Assembly (NCBI RefSeq): GCF_001634285.1
Contig: NZ_CP015439.1
Coordinates: forward strand, 124,001 to 188,000
Direction: 5' to 3'
From: Anoxybacillus amylolyticus
GTDB taxonomy: Bacteria; Bacillota; Bacilli; Bacillales; Anoxybacillaceae
DNA length: 64,000 nt
Shown: positions 62,999-64,000 of the stretch, in pieces
Layout: every line of letters begins with the position of its first letter
Numbering within the stretch: the first letter of the stretch is position 1
Position numbers and translations under genes: made by a program
The notes under the pieces: generated by a model
Seen by the model: only the letters and a program-made list of their open reading frames with translations
What the model was told of the DNA's origin: nothing
The model's database searches: none

Positions 62999-64000
62999 CT
63001 ATACCCCCAAACTTATGGTTCCGAGTACCGGAACCTCATCATCTTGCAACGCAATATTGACCGCACCGCCATTCAAGGTCAAACCGCTATAGTCGATGAC
63101 ACCCGGGGTATTCAATAAAAGTGTCCCGATTTTTGCGTAGCTAACATACGTCATTGAAAAAGCGATTTCTTTGAAATATTCATCCAACGACACCGCAAAA
63201 GCATCTTGTACGTTTTGCAGTGTGTATCCCAGCGCAAGGACTACGTTTGCCGAAACGTTAATCGACTTGCCCGTCGCCGAAACCACTGTGACAGATGCTC
63301 CGATTGGTCGTACTTGTTCGATATATTCTTGCACCTGCGCAACCAATTCATTGGTTGCTGGCTGCATGTCTGTGTTGACGATTATGACTTTGACAGTGCC
63401 CGGACCATTCCAAAGAGGCGTAACCTTTGCTGCGCCTACGCCTGCGACCTCGGTTGCCCATCGCTTGTAGTCTGCCGCGTTTCCACTCGTTCCTGGTTCT
63501 CGTACTTTTTGTAAAAATCGTTTTCGGAGGGAATCGTCGCTTTCTTCGTCCTCACCAGGAATGAGAACGTCGGCTAGTATCGCTGTCCCTAGTCCCTCAA
63601 TCGGTTCGATCGGGAGGAGATTTCCGAATTCTTGATTCCCAACACTCCCTGATGTTTCAGCCTGCATACGAAACTGACCGTCTGTGATTTTTTCAATCGC
63701 TACATAGACCATATCATTTAGTCGAAATCTACTTCCGATTGGAATATTAAACGGTGCATTGTTCCCATCCGTAAATACCCCTTTTCGCACAGCAGGCGTT
63801 GCTTGCTTTCTGTATACACCAAAGTCTGCGGCGCGCTTATCTAAATATTCGCCCGTCGATGTTTCTCCAAAAACAAGACGCAAAACTACATCCAACTCCG
63901 CATACATTTGTGCTAGTTCCTCCGCAGCCGGCGCTAATGCGTCGTAGATGACAGAGCCTTCTTGCTTATCTATGTCATCCGGTATTCGGTCAAGCATTCT
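62999..64000 (-). CDS. Baseplate J/gp47 family protein (XkdT-like), 5' end outside window
   Basis: At least 332 residues. Typical Baseplate_J: the stretch MLDRIPDDIDKQEGSVIYDALAPA near the start, then GEYLDKRAADFG, GTSGNAADYKRWA and the C-terminal beta domain. The frame stays open to the window edge, and family members have several residues before MLDR, so the true start is beyond 64000. Identifies a contractile-tailed (PBSX-like) phage. Confidence 0.9.
   Translation of the reverse strand, partial: RMLDRIPDDIDKQEGSVIYDALAPAAEELAQMYAELDVVLRLVFGETSTGEYLDKRAADFGVYRKQATPAVRKGVFTDGNNAPFNIPIGSRFRLNDMVYVAIEKITDGQFRMQAETSGSVGNQEFGNLLPIEPIEGLGTAILADVLIPGEDEESDDSLRKRFLQKVREPGTSGNAADYKRWATEVAGVGAAKVTPLWNGPGTVKVIIVNTDMQPATNELVAQVQEYIEQVRPIGASVTVVSATGKSINVSANVVLALGYTLQNVQDAFAVSLDEYFKEIAFSMTYVSYAKIGTLLLNTPGVIDYSGLTLNGGAVNIALQDDEVPVLGTISLGV

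Noticed and set aside
1-64000. CRISPR arrays, rRNA or tRNA genes
   Set aside because: No regularly spaced direct repeats of CRISPR type were seen and no rRNA or tRNA sequence was recognised; the tRNA-related signal is only the leuS T-box.

Overview
The window reads as chromosome of a moderately thermophilic Bacillaceae, most likely Anoxybacillus or a close Geobacillus/Parageobacillus relative. Gene order follows the acsA-acuABC-ccpA to metK-pckA-ytmB-ytlA stretch of Bacillus subtilis, with thermophile-type additions: an FtsA-like protein with a long C-terminal extension, an M29 aminopeptidase, an IscB element, an IS66/ISBst12-type element and an S-layer-like domain. The species call is inference from gene content only.

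1-9.6 kb: a class A penicillin-binding protein whose 5' end lies outside the window, then the acetate module. acsA and acuABC diverge from a shared region with CcpA- and CodY-like sites. ccpA and aroA follow on the minus strand. 9.6-16.9 kb: the FtsA-like gene, the ytxGHJ stress/sporulation operon with a textbook SigH promoter, an aminopeptidase, murC with a structured leader, and a nicotinate phosphoribosyltransferase. 17-24.6 kb: sftA (DNA translocase), ytpR, ytpQ, ytpP, then a 1.5-kb IscB/omega-RNA (HEARO) element inserted between ytpP and a DUF84 gene, then ytoP and ytzB.

24.6-38.8 kb: ytnP lactonase, trmB, ytzH, ytmP, a pullulanase gene (amyX) split by a one-base slip in an A7 run, ytlQ, ytlP, an MFS transporter, pepV, ytzE, ytzG, a Gly/Tyr/Pro-repeat protein, murJ (ytgP), ytfP and the short sporulation gene cse60. 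38.9-53.7 kb: an intergenic repeat-like block, ytwF, leuS under a T-box, small genes, ytqA, mnmM (ytqB), ytpB, ytpA, ytoA, a C39-like peptidase, asnB, metK under a SAM-I riboswitch, pckA with a CcpN-type operator, and ytmB.

53.8-64 kb is accessory. An IS66-family element has landed between a promoter/start site and a gene for a secreted protein with an apparent SbsC-like wall-binding region, a trypsin-like protease domain and a beta-propeller-like region. Next comes a ytlA fragment cut off where a prophage begins. The prophage (read on the minus strand, running out of the window) carries baseplate J, YmfQ/XkdU, tail fibre, XkdX-like, holin and amidase genes plus three small end genes.

Most intergenic gaps hold an identifiable terminator, promoter or riboswitch. 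The most interesting items are the intact IscB/omega-RNA element, the pullulanase frameshift on a dnaX-type slippery heptamer, the wall-anchored protease-propeller next to an IS, and the prophage junction inside ytlA.
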